In this document: positions 36,019 to 45,660 of the stretch, in pieces
Layout: every line of letters begins with the position of its first letter
Position numbering within the stretch: the stretch's first letter is position 1
Assembly (NCBI RefSeq): GCF_030915405.1
Contig: NZ_CP133262.1
Coordinates: 3,472,001 to 3,536,000 of the forward strand
DNA length: 64,000 nucleotides
Direction: 5' to 3'
DNA from: Neobacillus nitrireducens
GTDB lineage: Bacteria > Bacillota > Bacilli > Bacillales > Cytobacillaceae
Made by a program: the position numbers and the translations under genes
The notes under the pieces: generated by a model
Databases searched by the model: none
Told to the model about the DNA's origin: nothing
What the model saw: the letters and a program-made list of their open reading frames with translations, nothing else

Positions 36019-38364
36019 ATGAAAAAACTATTAATCTACCTAATTGTATTCGTTGTCTGCTTGGGGATGGTTCCAAGCTATAAAAAGGCGGAAACGATTG
36101 CGACAGAACCACAGGTTCAAGTAAAGTTAAGGAATTATTTAGGTAATCAGTCAAGTATTTCATTAAACATAGTGGGCAGCTACTACTTAAACGGCGATTC
36201 CGCGAATCTATTAACTAGTGAACGAAGTTATTTAGTGAAGGTAGAGAATGAAACACTTGGATTATATGATGGAACGATTAAATTAGCCTCCGGGAGTGAA
36301 TTATCCATTACTCCGGTTAAAAGTAATGATCATGCCGTTATCAATAATCGTGAATACGCCGGCAGTTTTCTTTTGACGGTGGAAGATAAACAATATGTCA
36401 GGCCGATTAATACTATTAATCTCGAAGATTATGTAAAAAGTGTGGTTCCTTATGAAATGCCTGCGCTTTGGCCGATGGAGGCCCTAAAGGCACAGGCGGT
36501 TTCAGCCCGAACCTATGCGTATTTTCGTTTGAACCAGGTGATCAATGATACTACCACTTTTCAGGTATATGGAGGCATGACAAGCTTACATCCTAGATCA
36601 TCTGAGGCAGTTGACGCGACAGAAGGTGAAGTCTTAACCTACGGTGGGAATGTCATTGATGCTGTTTTCTCTGCCTCTAACGGTGGAAAAACGGAAAAAC
36701 TATTTAATGTCTGGTACCCAAAATCCCTTCCGTATTTTCAGGTACAAAACGACGAGTATGATACAACCTTTACTTGGGATGCTACCTTGCATAAACAGCA
36801 AATTGATGTCACTTCATTGGACCTCAAAAATCCAGACAGCTGGTGGGATTCTTCGAATGAAATAGATGCCATGTACGCAAACAACATTAAAAAATGGATG
36901 ATGAGTAATCTATCAGGATTGAGTGGTAAACAAATCAAAATTATTGCCATCCCTAAGGTTTCCTTTTACGAGCCTACCGAAAGCGGTCGATTTTCAAAAA
37001 GTAATCTATCGCTCGATTTTTTTGTAAAAGACGTTTTCAATTCAAATGGGGAGCTTGAACTTCAAACTGTAAGTATCAACAACCAGCTTGCAGACAATAT
37101 GCGTTGGATCATCAGTTCAAAAGATCTGAGGAGCAATTTGTTTTCCATCAACGAAACCAATGATGCTTTTGTGTTTTCAGGATCCGGGTGGGGACATGGT
37201 GTAGGTTTAAGTCAATATGGTGCTAATCACCGTGCAGCTGCAGGTATTCTGTACAAGGACATTTTATCTTTCTACTATCCCGGTACAGTTTTAAACAGAC
37301 AATATGATAACATAAAACCAGTCATTTCAGGGGCAACATCGAAGACGATTTATGTGAACACAACGTTTGATCCAAGAGCAGGCGTAACTGCAATGGATAA
37401 CTCAGATGGGGATGTGACAAGTACCATAATAATTAATGGTTTAGTCAACAGTAAGGTTGCCGGCGTATACACGTTGACGTATACCGTTACGGACTCGTCA
37501 GGGAATGAAACGAATGTTACACGCCAAATCACTGTAAAACTTGCATCACCAGCGAATTTGAAGGCCGTGGCGAGTACTTACAATAGCGTGAACTTATCTT
37601 GGTCAGCCGTTAGCGGCGCCTCAGGATATGAGATTTATCGATCAACATCCAGCACGGGGACTTATACGAAAATAGCTTCTACGTCGAGTACGTCATATAG
37701 AAGCACATCTCTGAATACGGGGACGGCTTATTACTATAAGGTTAGAGCCTATCAAACTGTAACACCATTAGCTTATAGTGGTTATAGTTCTGTCGTTTCT
37801 GCCAAACCAGTCCTTGCGACACCATCTTCACCCAAGGCAGCATCATCGGCTTATAATAGTATCAAAACGAGCTGGACAGCTGTTAGTGGCGCAAGCGGAT
37901 ATGAGGTATATCGGGCAACCTCAAGTACGGGGTCCTATTATTATGCAGGGTCAACCACATCCACAAGTTATAATAATTCAGGGCTTGTTACAAATAAACC
38001 CTATTACTATAAAATTAGAGCCTACCGCATGGTAGGAAGTACGAAGGTTTATAGTAATTTTTCGGCTGTTGTTTTTGCAAAACCTCTACCATCTGTTCCA
38101 ACTAACTTCAAAGCAGCTAGAGTAAGTTCGACCAGCTTTAAACTGACATGGAGTGCTATAGCAGGCGCCAGTGGTTATGAACTCTACAGAGCTACATCGA
38201 GCTCAGGAGCCTATACTCTTCTAAAAAGGACCACTTCCTTATATTACACGAACAGTGGTTTAATAAGAGGAAGGACTTATTATTATAAATTAAGAGCCTA
38301 TAGAATGGTTGGCATAACCAAGGTGTATAGCGGCTGGACCACGATCATAAGTGTGAAGCCTTAG
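36019..38364 (+). CDS. Secreted SpoIID/LytB-domain protein with Ig-like and three fibronectin III domains
   Basis: GAGGGAGG precedes the ATG at 36019. The 781-residue protein has a signal peptide, an amidase-enhancer/SpoIID domain (about residues 45-430) with PYEMPALWPMEALKAQA holding the glutamate of the SpoIID glycan-cutting site, SARTYAYF and GSGWGHGVGLSQYGA. Then come a DUF5011-like Ig module (VTAMDNSDGDVTS, VAGVYTLTYTVTDSSGNET) and three fibronectin III repeats of about 90 residues, each with SGYE(I/V/L)YR(A/S)TSS. It probably binds and trims peptidoglycan or wall glycans outside the cell. It has two repeat-family copies as flanks. Confidence 0.9.
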   Translation: MKKLLIYLIVFVVCLGMVPSYKKAETIATEPQVQVKLRNYLGNQSSISLNIVGSYYLNGDSANLLTSERSYLVKVENETLGLYDGTIKLASGSELSITPVKSNDHAVINNREYAGSFLLTVEDKQYVRPINTINLEDYVKSVVPYEMPALWPMEALKAQAVSARTYAYFRLNQVINDTTTFQVYGGMTSLHPRSSEAVDATEGEVLTYGGNVIDAVFSASNGGKTEKLFNVWYPKSLPYFQVQNDEYDTTFTWDATLHKQQIDVTSLDLKNPDSWWDSSNEIDAMYANNIKKWMMSNLSGLSGKQIKIIAIPKVSFYEPTESGRFSKSNLSLDFFVKDVFNSNGELELQTVSINNQLADNMRWIISSKDLRSNLFSINETNDAFVFSGSGWGHGVGLSQYGANHRAAAGILYKDILSFYYPGTVLNRQYDNIKPVISGATSKTIYVNTTFDPRAGVTAMDNSDGDVTSTIIINGLVNSKVAGVYTLTYTVTDSSGNETNVTRQITVKLASPANLKAVASTYNSVNLSWSAVSGASGYEIYRSTSSTGTYTKIASTSSTSYRSTSLNTGTAYYYKVRAYQTVTPLAYSGYSSVVSAKPVLATPSSPKAASSAYNSIKTSWTAVSGASGYEVYRATSSTGSYYYAGSTTSTSYNNSGLVTNKPYYYKIRAYRMVGSTKVYSNFSAVVFAKPLPSVPTNFKAARVSSTSFKLTWSAIAGASGYELYRATSSSGAYTLLKRTTSLYYTNSGLIRGRTYYYKLRAYRMVGITKVYSGWTTIISVKP

Positions 38365-38368
38365 ATTC

Positions 38369-38408
38369 CAATGGCACCGCCCGATATATGTCGAGATTTG
38401 TAAAATTG
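38369..38408 (+). repeat. Short copy of the GTGCCTGTCACC repeat family
   Basis: GGCACCGCCCGATATATGTC followed by GAGATTTGTAAAAT, starting 5 nt after the SpoIID-fibronectin gene; matches the copy at 35838. Confidence 0.65.
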
Positions 38409-38527
38409 AAAATCCAGCATAAATCAAGTGCTAGTAGCATCAACTATTTCCACATTAATTGTAAAGCGACGAGGTAGAGTGTGACCTTAGCTAGCATTTC
38501 AAATGCTATGGCAAACAAAGCTAATAT

Positions 38528-38562
38528 AAAAAAGTAAGAGCAGCGAATGCTCTTACTTTTTT
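38528..38562. terminator. Strong bidirectional terminator
   Basis: AAAAAAGTAAGAGC and GCTCTTACTTTTTT form a perfect 14-bp stem (38528-38541 and 38549-38562) with A and T tracts. Confidence 0.85.
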
Positions 38563-38626
38563 CGGCTTAATGAGTCAAAGAGGGTGTGGGTTCATAATCA
38601 TCAGTATTTGTTTTTGATAATCTAAT

Positions 38627-38735
38627 TCCGGTGCCTGTCACACCCCGAAATTTGTTGAAGATTGATAGGTTTTTAGAGTGATGGAAAGTGATAGAATATA
38701 GTTGCAGTTGAATATTGTTGGGGTGGTTAGTTAAA
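38627..38735 (+). repeat. Long copy of the GTGCCTGTCAC repeat family
   Basis: About 105 bp: GGTGCCTGTCACACCCCGAA, then TTTGTTGAAGATTGATAGG and GAATATTGTTGGGGTGG. Similar long copies lie at 54121-54230 and 58924-59031. A further short copy (GGTGCCTGTCACCGCCCGAT) is at 38753-38774. The rest of 38365-39132 shows no gene. Confidence 0.75.
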
Positions 38736-39132
38736 TCAAAATTATTCAATTCAGGTGCCTGTCACCGCCCGATAATTAACTTGTATTTGTAGTTTTGTAA
38801 TTTTAGCGGATAACGCTTTAATTGCCCCTGCCATAACTCCAATAACTATGTAAGTATTAATACAATCTTGATCATAATTCATAAATTAAATTGGTGTTGC
38901 AAAATTTCTTCCAAAAGTGACATTCCGCATAAACCAATCTTTGTTACTAATGCTGTTGAACTTATTAGTTGAAACAGCACAAACTATTTTAGGAGTAGGG
39001 GGTCCAATCTGAAACACTTCCTGACTGAACCCCTACTTAAGGAGAAATTTAAGTATCCCTCAAAAATCTTTAATTTGGTACATAGAGTAGTATTTCAGTG
39101 GCTGCTCTAAAACGTTGGAATTCTCCTTTTGA

Positions 39133-39366
39133 TCACTTGTTTTCGGTATGTTGTTCTATTTCCATTAACATTTCAGAAGCTTTCATTTCTAAACCGTTGG
39201 CAAGAGCCATAATCGTGTCTAGGCTGGGCTTTTTAATATTCCTTTCCATTAAACTAATATAGGATGGGTGTCGACTGCAGCGGTATGCCAATGTTTCTTG
39301 GGAAAGCTGCTGCGCATTCCTTAACTTTTTTAATACGAATCCAAAGTGAGAAGTTGAATGATCCAC
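39133..39366 (-). CDS. XRE-family helix-turn-helix regulator
   Basis: The product (77 residues) is a single Cro/C1-type domain: FGFVLKKLRNAQQLSQETLA, then YRCSRHPSYISLMERNIKKP and SLDTIMALANGLEMKASEML. AAAGGGG 7 nt before the GTG at 39366 favours that start over the TTG at 39396. It follows the comK-like gene by about 33 nt on the same strand, so the two may be one operon; a SinR/SlrR-like role near competence control is possible but unproven. Confidence 0.85.
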   Translation of the reverse strand: MDHSTSHFGFVLKKLRNAQQLSQETLAYRCSRHPSYISLMERNIKKPSLDTIMALANGLEMKASEMLMEIEQHTENK

Positions 39367-39399
39367 AAAATTACCCCTTTTCCATGATATAGACAAGAT

Positions 39400-39978
39400 C
39401 TAATCGTTTATTTGTTGGCTATCTTCCAGGTTACTAAAATTATATTTTCCTGTTTCCTCTTTGATTAATTGGTGGCCTTTTGGAGGCTCGAGGTAAAAGA
39501 TGGTTGGACTTGGTTGGTCGCCTCTTTTCATATATATTTGCATCAATTGATTGGCTTTCTGAATCCGATTATTAAAGGAATGTATTCTGGAATCGACAAT
39601 AATCGAATGCCCGTTACTTAATTCGACCTTTGTCTTGTTTCCTATCGCTTTTGTCCCCACAATATGTTCGGGGTTGAACCAAATACAATCCGGCCTAAAT
39701 GGTGATTTGTTTGGAAACAAGTAAATCCCTTGATATGGATTGACGATGATAGGACACCTTGCCTTCTCGCCAAGAGTGAGTTTGGCACTTGCCATGGCCC
39801 CTCTTAAATCAAATCCTATGTATGTAATGGTGTCGTCTAAAAGTTGCAGGGGAGTCCGATCGACCAGAAAAGACGATCTTCCTGCCAGGACTCGTGTACA
39901 CAGCTTGCCATAACGGTCATATTCTCCCATCATTAAGATCATTTTCTTTTCGATCAGATAGTTTTTTTGAATAATAAT
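39400..39978 (-). CDS. comK: ComK-family competence transcription factor, apparent ATT start
   Basis: The protein matches ComK along its length: TPLQLLDDTITYIGFDLRGA, NPYQGIYLFPNKSPFRPDC, VELSNGHSIIVDSRIHSFNN. ComK activates DNA-uptake genes. The first ATG (39942) has no ribosome binding site and would drop residues that align with B. subtilis ComK (YLIEKKMIL with YEVNGATIAV). Upstream, AAGGAGAGG (39985-39993) lies 6 nt before an ATT triplet at 39978-39976, in frame. That start gives 192 residues, the same length as I recall for B. subtilis ComK. An ATT start is rare and is proposed from spacing and alignment. Confidence 0.8.
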   Translation of the reverse strand: MIIQKNYLIEKKMILMMGEYDRYGKLCTRVLAGRSSFLVDRTPLQLLDDTITYIGFDLRGAMASAKLTLGEKARCPIIVNPYQGIYLFPNKSPFRPDCIWFNPEHIVGTKAIGNKTKVELSNGHSIIVDSRIHSFNNRIQKANQLMQIYMKRGDQPSPTIFYLEPPKGHQLIKEETGKYNFSNLEDSQQIND

Positions 39979-40385
39979 GGTCTTCCTCTCCTTAACATCG
40001 ATTGATTTGAATAAGGCCTACCTACTACTATTTCTGTCATGTACTGCCCGTTGGGAAAGGAAAGCTGTGTTTTTTCATTTGTATGTATGGAAGTCTCAAC
40101 AATCTTAGGGCTTGCGGGTATATTCTCACTAAGTAGGTAAAATTAACGAATCTATTTGTCTTGCGATGATAGCAATTGTAAATAAGTTAATCATTGCCTC
40201 TCGTATTAATTAAATAGTAGAGAGGACTATATTACTACAGACTAAAGTATGTGAATTCGCCATAATTCGCCTAATTTCGTGACAATCCAGTGACAGGATT
40301 TTACAAAATCCCTTGGGTACGTTCTGGTGGTACTAACTAATAAATCATGAGAAGAACCGTTCCTTTGGTATAAACGTAGAATTTA
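39979..40385. other. Upstream region of comK, no gene
   Basis: Besides the ribosome binding site of comK (39985-39993) I see no gene. No convincing pair of ComK AT-boxes (AAAA-N5-TTTT) was found by eye. A short inverted repeat GGATTTT/AAAATCC lies near 40295, and AGAACCGTTCC near 40353 resembles the GGGACGGTTCT repeat. Confidence 0.4.
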
Positions 40386-41252
40386 TTACTGAACAGTTAT
40401 TGCTTGATTCAACCCCAGACTAAACAGCACTTCTACATTACTCAAATCGTACTTCTCTTTGAGTGCTTCGTGATAAAGGATGAAAAACTTATGGTTTAAG
40501 ATTCCATAAAAATAGGCGAATGGATTTTTGATGCTGCGGTTAAACTTGAGCTTCCGGATTAACTGCTTAAAAGATTGGATCGCGACATCTAGAATGAGTT
40601 CGGGATCATTCTCCCAAAGGTGTTGATAGGCAGAGATTTTTACCATTTTCCAATACTCCTCGATTGTCTTTGCTTCAGGAAAGAAGCACTTGACCAGCTT
40701 AACAAAAGGCTGTGGAACTCGGTCACTCACATAGGTATGATCTAATTCGGACGGTTCTTCTTTACGTTCTTTTATCTTTTGATTTTCAGTTTTTAAAAGA
40801 TTATTAGTTTCTTTAGGGTGGTTCATGATTTCCACTTTAGGTGGTTCATTTGATGGAAAGCGATTAAACGAATAGAGGTTACTAGACTGCGAACCATTTT
40901 TCCTTTCCGTTTCATAAACGGAGAGGATTCCCAATTCCTTTGCTTTTAGAATCATTCGTTTAAAGGTAGAGCGGGAGATTCCGTGATCATTGTATTCATG
41001 ATGAATGGCTTTTAAGATGGTCCCAATTTTAGCATTGCAAACGCCGGGTATTTTGGCAGAAAAACGAACCAGCCTCATTAATCCCACCAGGGCTCCTTTA
41101 GAAAAGTCCTGCTTATGTACTGCTAACCACATCTCGATATGAGTATTCAATTCCTGGAGCGAACTAAATTGTGAGAAATGCTTGAATCCCTCGATATTGC
41201 CAGATTTTAAACCTACCATTTCAAACGCCCTTCCACTGCTTTTTTGTGCCAA
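40386..41252 (-). CDS. Helix-turn-helix replication-initiator-like protein
   Basis: The 288-residue protein has a winged-helix region around residues 45-130 (KIGTILKAIHHEYNDHGISR, STFKRMILKAKELGILSVYE, TERKNGSQSSNLYSFNRF) like the DNA-binding part of plasmid or phage replication initiators, then a charged linker and a helical C-terminal domain. The TTG at 41252 is the assigned start; GGAGGTG lies rather far (14 nt). A chromosomal member of a HTH_36-like group is the best guess. It may mark a past mobile element, though no partner genes are present. Confidence 0.6.
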   Translation of the reverse strand: MAQKSSGRAFEMVGLKSGNIEGFKHFSQFSSLQELNTHIEMWLAVHKQDFSKGALVGLMRLVRFSAKIPGVCNAKIGTILKAIHHEYNDHGISRSTFKRMILKAKELGILSVYETERKNGSQSSNLYSFNRFPSNEPPKVEIMNHPKETNNLLKTENQKIKERKEEPSELDHTYVSDRVPQPFVKLVKCFFPEAKTIEEYWKMVKISAYQHLWENDPELILDVAIQSFKQLIRKLKFNRSIKNPFAYFYGILNHKFFILYHEALKEKYDLSNVEVLFSLGLNQAITVQ

Positions 41253-41489
41253 GTTAATGATCTCAGCACCTCCACAATAGCGGGTTTAACTCCGTAAATC
41301 GAACGACTAAAATTCACTTTTGAGGCTGTTTTTGTAACGAAACGTGCCCAAAAGGGGGTCAAAAGTGATTTTTGAAGCCATTTTGTGCAATTTCAGCTAG
41401 TTTTGATATCATTTTGGAATTTAACCCCGGAAGAGGTATTCGTACCTAATTTTGATAACCTTCTATATACATTCTGTTTACTAGGTTTG

Positions 41490-41825
41490 CTAGAGTATAC
41501 TCAGTAAAAGCAACATATTTGAATGAGGGGAAATCTAATTCAGCTGCCTACTTGGGATTCCTTTTTCAAAAAGGCATGGTTGGAGACAGCTATCGACATT
41601 CTTTTCATGTGTTTGAAGGGATAAATCCAGTCCTAGTGGGTACTGAGGCGAGTTTTAATCAATCGTTTGTGTAATAGGGAAAGGAGGGGGAATTTATCAA
41701 ATGAAGGAGGTTCATAAGAAATCAGGGAATTTTTGTGGAAAAGAGGGGGATTTCCTGGAGAATATTCTTGCCGTCTTCGACAATCTTCGTATTTAGTTGG
41801 TACTGAGAAGGATTATAATTCAGTT
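41490..41825 (+). repeat. R3 direct repeat, copy 1
   Basis: About 330 bp similar to 45311-45660. The best-kept parts are GGCATGGTTGGAGACAGCTA, CAGTCCTAGTGGGTACTGAG, TTTTAATCAATCGTTTGTGT and ATGAAGGAGGTTCATAAGAA. No protein is encoded consistently in both copies. The rest of 41253-42223 holds no gene; TATAAT at 42006-42011 may be a promoter for the next gene. Confidence 0.75.
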
Positions 41826-42223
41826 TTTTACTCGTAATAAATAAACACATCTTCAGTTTCTTTTTAATTTGGTTTGAGATTTGAAACTGAGATTGAAGTA
41901 TCAAGGGATTCATATAATACCAAATTTATATTTTGTCATAATTTTGTCGGAAAATTTGGCGAAAGTTATTATATGCGAAGAAATACCTAGAAATTTCTGG
42001 TAAAATATAATAGTGCTAATTGCCTATTATTTTTAACGAATAATAAAAAGGTGATAATTAGAAATTTCTAGGGGGGTGTCCATTTTTTTAAAAAATGCGC
42101 TACAGGAATTATGGAGGAAAATATGGGCTAGAGTGTTGATTACATAACCACCGCAGCTTATCAATTAGTCCATATTTATGTGTCATAATTCATGCAAATT
42201 TATTTCAAAAGGGAGAATTGATT

Positions 42224-43768
42224 ATGAGAAAAACTTTTTCTATCATGATATTAATAGTTTTGATATTTGAAATCGTATTATCTTCGAATGTTGCGTATGC
42301 TTCCGCTTCGGATGAAATCCAAAACCTGTCTAGCAAGAGTATTAATGTAAACTCAACAACGTCTTATTTAAATTTTTACGAGAGTGAAGCTAATAATGGG
42401 ACTGATAAAGCAAATGTAATTTCCAATAATTTCACAGGCAATTCAGGTTATTATATCTATGGCAAGATAAATAACTACTATTACGATTTGGACTACTATA
42501 AATTCACAGTTCCATCAGACGGCCAATTTGATTTAAAGGGTGTTTGGCTGGATGATTATTATGGAAATGGTTGGGAAGATGACCTAGCTATTGGGCTGGA
42601 AGACCAAAATGGAAACACAATTATGTATGGTTCCTTACGTAATCTTTCTTCGGGTGGAACATACAAATATATCAATACTTTCTTGAAACAGGGAACTTAT
42701 TATATAGTGGCGTTTCAATCAAGTAGTTACCAATATCTATATGTGGATCAACCTTACGGATTGATAATGAACTTTTCACCAAGTCAGACACAAACGCCAT
42801 ACACTTTATCTTTTAATTCCCAAGGTGGTAGTTATGTTTCACCTGTAACTGCAAATAGTGGCTCAACGTTTACGCAACCAACTGCACCAACGAGAACAGG
42901 ATACATATTTGGTGGCTGGTACACAGATGCGGCTTGTACTAATTTATACGACTTCAATACACCAGTAACATCAAATGTTACGTTATATGCAAAGTGGACT
43001 ACTAATATATATAGAATTTCATTTAATAGTAATGGCGGAACATCAGTACCATCCACAACTGTAGGCTATAATAAGACGTTCACACAACCAACTGCACCAA
43101 AGAGAACAGGTTACACATTTGGTGGCTGGTACACAGATGCGGCTTGTACTAATTTATATAACTTCAATACACCAGTAACATCAAATATTACGTTATATGC
43201 CAAGTGGGTAGTAAACCCAGCAACTCCAACAGCAATGAAGGTGGCTTCATTAACATATAACACCAATAGTATTAGTTGGGGTGTAGTAGCAGGAGTTAAA
43301 GGTTATGAAGTGTACCGTTCGACATCTAGTAATGGAACATACGCTTTAGTAACAACAACGACTGCAACTAGTTTTAATAACACAGGCTTGGCAACAAATA
43401 CGGTGTATTACTATAAGGTACGAGCTTATAATGTAGTTGGTGCTGTTAAAGCCTATAGTGGATTCTCAGCTGTGGTTAGTGCTAAACCAATACCATCTAC
43501 ACCGGTTAATTTAAAAGTCGTAAAGGCAACCACTTCTTCCATTAAAATAACATGGAATGGAGTAACAGGTGCAACTGGATATGAGATCTATAGATCAATG
43601 TCTAGTAAAGGAACCTACACTTTAGTGAAAACCGTAGCAACTCCTTCTTATACCAATACAGGACTGGTCAAAGGTAAAACTTATTATTATAAAGTAAGAG
43701 CGTACAGAATGGTCGGTAAAACAAAAGTATATAGTGGTTGGACGACAGTAAAATATGTGAAATTATAA
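42224..43768 (+). CDS. Secreted protein with PPC-like, two InlB-type and two fibronectin III domains
   Basis: The 514-residue protein has a signal peptide (ending VAYASA), a beta-rich domain (about 50-185) like bacterial pre-peptidase C-terminal modules (YYIYGKINNYYYDLDYYKFT, GTYYIVAFQSS), two InlB/Flg_new repeats of about 65 residues (each RTGY(I/T)FGGWYTDAACTN and VTLYAKW or ITLYAKW), and two fibronectin III domains. The last 25 residues (KTYYYKVRAYRMVGKTKVYS) nearly equal those of the SpoIID-fibronectin protein at 36019-38364. It is probably a wall-associated adhesin. No sortase signal is visible. Confidence 0.88.
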   Translation: MRKTFSIMILIVLIFEIVLSSNVAYASASDEIQNLSSKSINVNSTTSYLNFYESEANNGTDKANVISNNFTGNSGYYIYGKINNYYYDLDYYKFTVPSDGQFDLKGVWLDDYYGNGWEDDLAIGLEDQNGNTIMYGSLRNLSSGGTYKYINTFLKQGTYYIVAFQSSSYQYLYVDQPYGLIMNFSPSQTQTPYTLSFNSQGGSYVSPVTANSGSTFTQPTAPTRTGYIFGGWYTDAACTNLYDFNTPVTSNVTLYAKWTTNIYRISFNSNGGTSVPSTTVGYNKTFTQPTAPKRTGYTFGGWYTDAACTNLYNFNTPVTSNITLYAKWVVNPATPTAMKVASLTYNTNSISWGVVAGVKGYEVYRSTSSNGTYALVTTTTATSFNNTGLATNTVYYYKVRAYNVVGAVKAYSGFSAVVSAKPIPSTPVNLKVVKATTSSIKITWNGVTGATGYEIYRSMSSKGTYTLVKTVATPSYTNTGLVKGKTYYYKVRAYRMVGKTKVYSGWTTVKYVKL

Positions 43769-43964
43769 AACCATGTGGAAATAGAGGCGGTTTAAGTATC
43801 GGTCCAACATCGGACAGGGCAAAGCCAAAAAAGCGAAGTTGTGTCCGAAGTCGAGTCAACATCGGACAAGAGCGTTTAGATAATTGTGGGGAACCCACTA
43901 TATATAGGGGCATTTTTACAGATTATCAAGGTATCACCAAGCCTTCATAGTTGGCAAAAAAAGA

Positions 43965-43999
43965 GGCTGTCACATAAAGGATTTGTGACAGCCCTTTAA
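43965..43999. terminator. Terminator between convergent genes
   Basis: GGCTGTCACA (43965-43974) and TGTGACAGCC (43984-43993) form a perfect 10-bp stem with A-rich and T-containing flanks. The gap 43769-44083 also has a duplicated AACATCGGACA (about 43808 and 43859) and no gene. Confidence 0.75.
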
Positions 44000-44083
44000 T
44001 AAACCTGAGAGATCTTTGTAGAAGAGAGAAACTATTATCTACTGTCAATCAATGATCCATAGAGATCTCTATCATTGTTAATT

Positions 44084-45055
44084 CTATTGTAACCCGTACG
44101 TCTGCAAGCCTTCCTGTTTGACTTCAATACGCCAGACTTCATTTTTCGATGACTCTGTTACATAAAGGTATCCATTATGAAAGGTCAGATTGGTTGTAAA
44201 AGTTCCCTCATCTTTAGGCAGGCGAATGGTACCGTATTTAAATCCACTTGCATCAAGTACGACAATTTCACCAGCCTGGAAATGGGCTACGTAAAGATTG
44301 CCTTCCGTATCGACGGCTAAGCCATCTGGACCAATCCCGCCTTCAAATTGACCGAAGACAAACGGCGTTTCACGTGCGTCTTTGGCATTCTTTGAAGGGA
44401 CGGAGATAATCCGGTTTGTAGCGAACTCAGAGATATAAACACGTTGACCGTTCGCTGAAATCGCAATCCCATTTGGATAAGCAATCCCTTCTTGAAAGAG
44501 TACGGGTTCTTTACTATTCGGTGGCAAGTAAAAGACACGTCCTGTTGGTTTTGTTGCACTGGATCCCATGGGCTCTGTAAAGTAAAGTCCACCATCTTGG
44601 TCAAATACGAGGTCATTAAGTCCATTTAAAGGGCTGCCATTGTATGAATCAACAATGGTCGTGCGACTTCTAGTAGTAGGGTCGTAAGCATAGAGTTTTC
44701 CAGTAACGTCCGTGATAAAAAGGCGTCCATCCTTGTGAAACTTTGCCCCTACAGGGAGGAGCCCTGCATATTTTTCTATGATTGAAACCTTATCGTCTTC
44801 AACCTTAATAATTTCGCCTGTGGGCGGACTAACCATCCAGATATTTCCGCTGCGGTCAAAATTAATCCCCTCCATAAACCCACTTCCGACAGCTACCTTT
44901 TCCCACTTACTACTAGGACTGACAATTTCAGAAATGGAGTGTCTTTCCTCTTTTGGCACTGCTTTTGTTACATATAAGGCTTTTGCTCCAACGACTGTAA
45001 CAGTGATGAGGGAGAGTATGATTAAAACGGCTACTACGAATGCTCTTTTTTTCAT
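44084..45055 (-). CDS. Membrane-anchored SMP-30/gluconolactonase-like beta-propeller
   Basis: An N-terminal hydrophobic helix (AFVVAVLIILSLITVTVVGA) is followed by a six-bladed propeller with repeated blade motifs: GINFDRSGNIWMVSP, GLNDLVFDQDGGLYFTEP, YPNGIAISANGQRVYISEF and GPDGLAVDTEGNLYVAHF. These match the SMP-30/strictosidine-synthase-like group, which hydrolyse lactones or bind metals. AAGGAGG is too close to the ATG at 45064, so the ATG at 45055 is preferred. The substrate is unknown; the propeller should face outside the cell. Confidence 0.85.
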   Translation of the reverse strand: MKKRAFVVAVLIILSLITVTVVGAKALYVTKAVPKEERHSISEIVSPSSKWEKVAVGSGFMEGINFDRSGNIWMVSPPTGEIIKVEDDKVSIIEKYAGLLPVGAKFHKDGRLFITDVTGKLYAYDPTTRSRTTIVDSYNGSPLNGLNDLVFDQDGGLYFTEPMGSSATKPTGRVFYLPPNSKEPVLFQEGIAYPNGIAISANGQRVYISEFATNRIISVPSKNAKDARETPFVFGQFEGGIGPDGLAVDTEGNLYVAHFQAGEIVVLDASGFKYGTIRLPKDEGTFTTNLTFHNGYLYVTESSKNEVWRIEVKQEGLQTYGLQ

Positions 45056-45310
45056 TTCATGCATTCCTCCTTGTTAACCTAAAAAGGTCAAGTGATAAAA
45101 TTTTTATTTATTCAGCTCCCAGAATTCAAACAAAGGGAGCCTGTATATCGACTAAATTTATCATAATATTATGAATATAAACAATATAAATAAATGTTTG
45201 AATTTTATAAAAAGTAAGTAGTTTTTTCTTCTATTTTATAAATATGTATTTTGTTACACTAGAAATTTTAGACTCTTTTCCTGGATGGAATTTTACCTTG
45301 CATTGGTGTA

Positions 45311-45660
45311 ACTAGTTTACTAGAGGGCACTCAAGTATTCGACTGCATAACTGTTTGGGAGGGAATATCTAATTCAGCTATCCGCCTGGGTTCCTTTAAA
45401 CAAAAGGCATGGTTGGAGACAGCTATCGACATTGTTTTCAGGTGTTTGAACGTGAAAGTCCAGTCCTAGTGGGTACTGAGGCGAGTTTTAATCAATCGTT
45501 TGTGTAGTAGGGAAAGGTGGGGGGATTTATCAAATGAAGGAGGTTCATAAGAAACTTGGGACTTTTTGTGGGAAATCGGGGAATTTCCTGGAAAATAGTA
45601 ATGTCTTCTTCGACAATCTTCGGACTAAGTTTGTATGGAGAATCCTTATAGGTCAGTGCT
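45311..45660 (+). repeat. R3 direct repeat, copy 2
   Basis: Similar to 41490-41825 in the same orientation. Together the copies bracket 3.5 kb with the InlB/fibronectin protein and the SMP-30 gene. Just after it, CCAAACGTTTGA near 45675 is a variant of the core seen in the R4 repeat. Confidence 0.75.

Noticed and set aside
39979..40385. ComK autoregulatory AT-boxes upstream of comK
   Set aside because: No convincing AAAA-N5-TTTT pair at the expected spacing could be found by eye.
43738..43950. Frame overlapping the end of the InlB/fibronectin gene
   Set aside because: It begins inside that gene in another frame and has no start signal.
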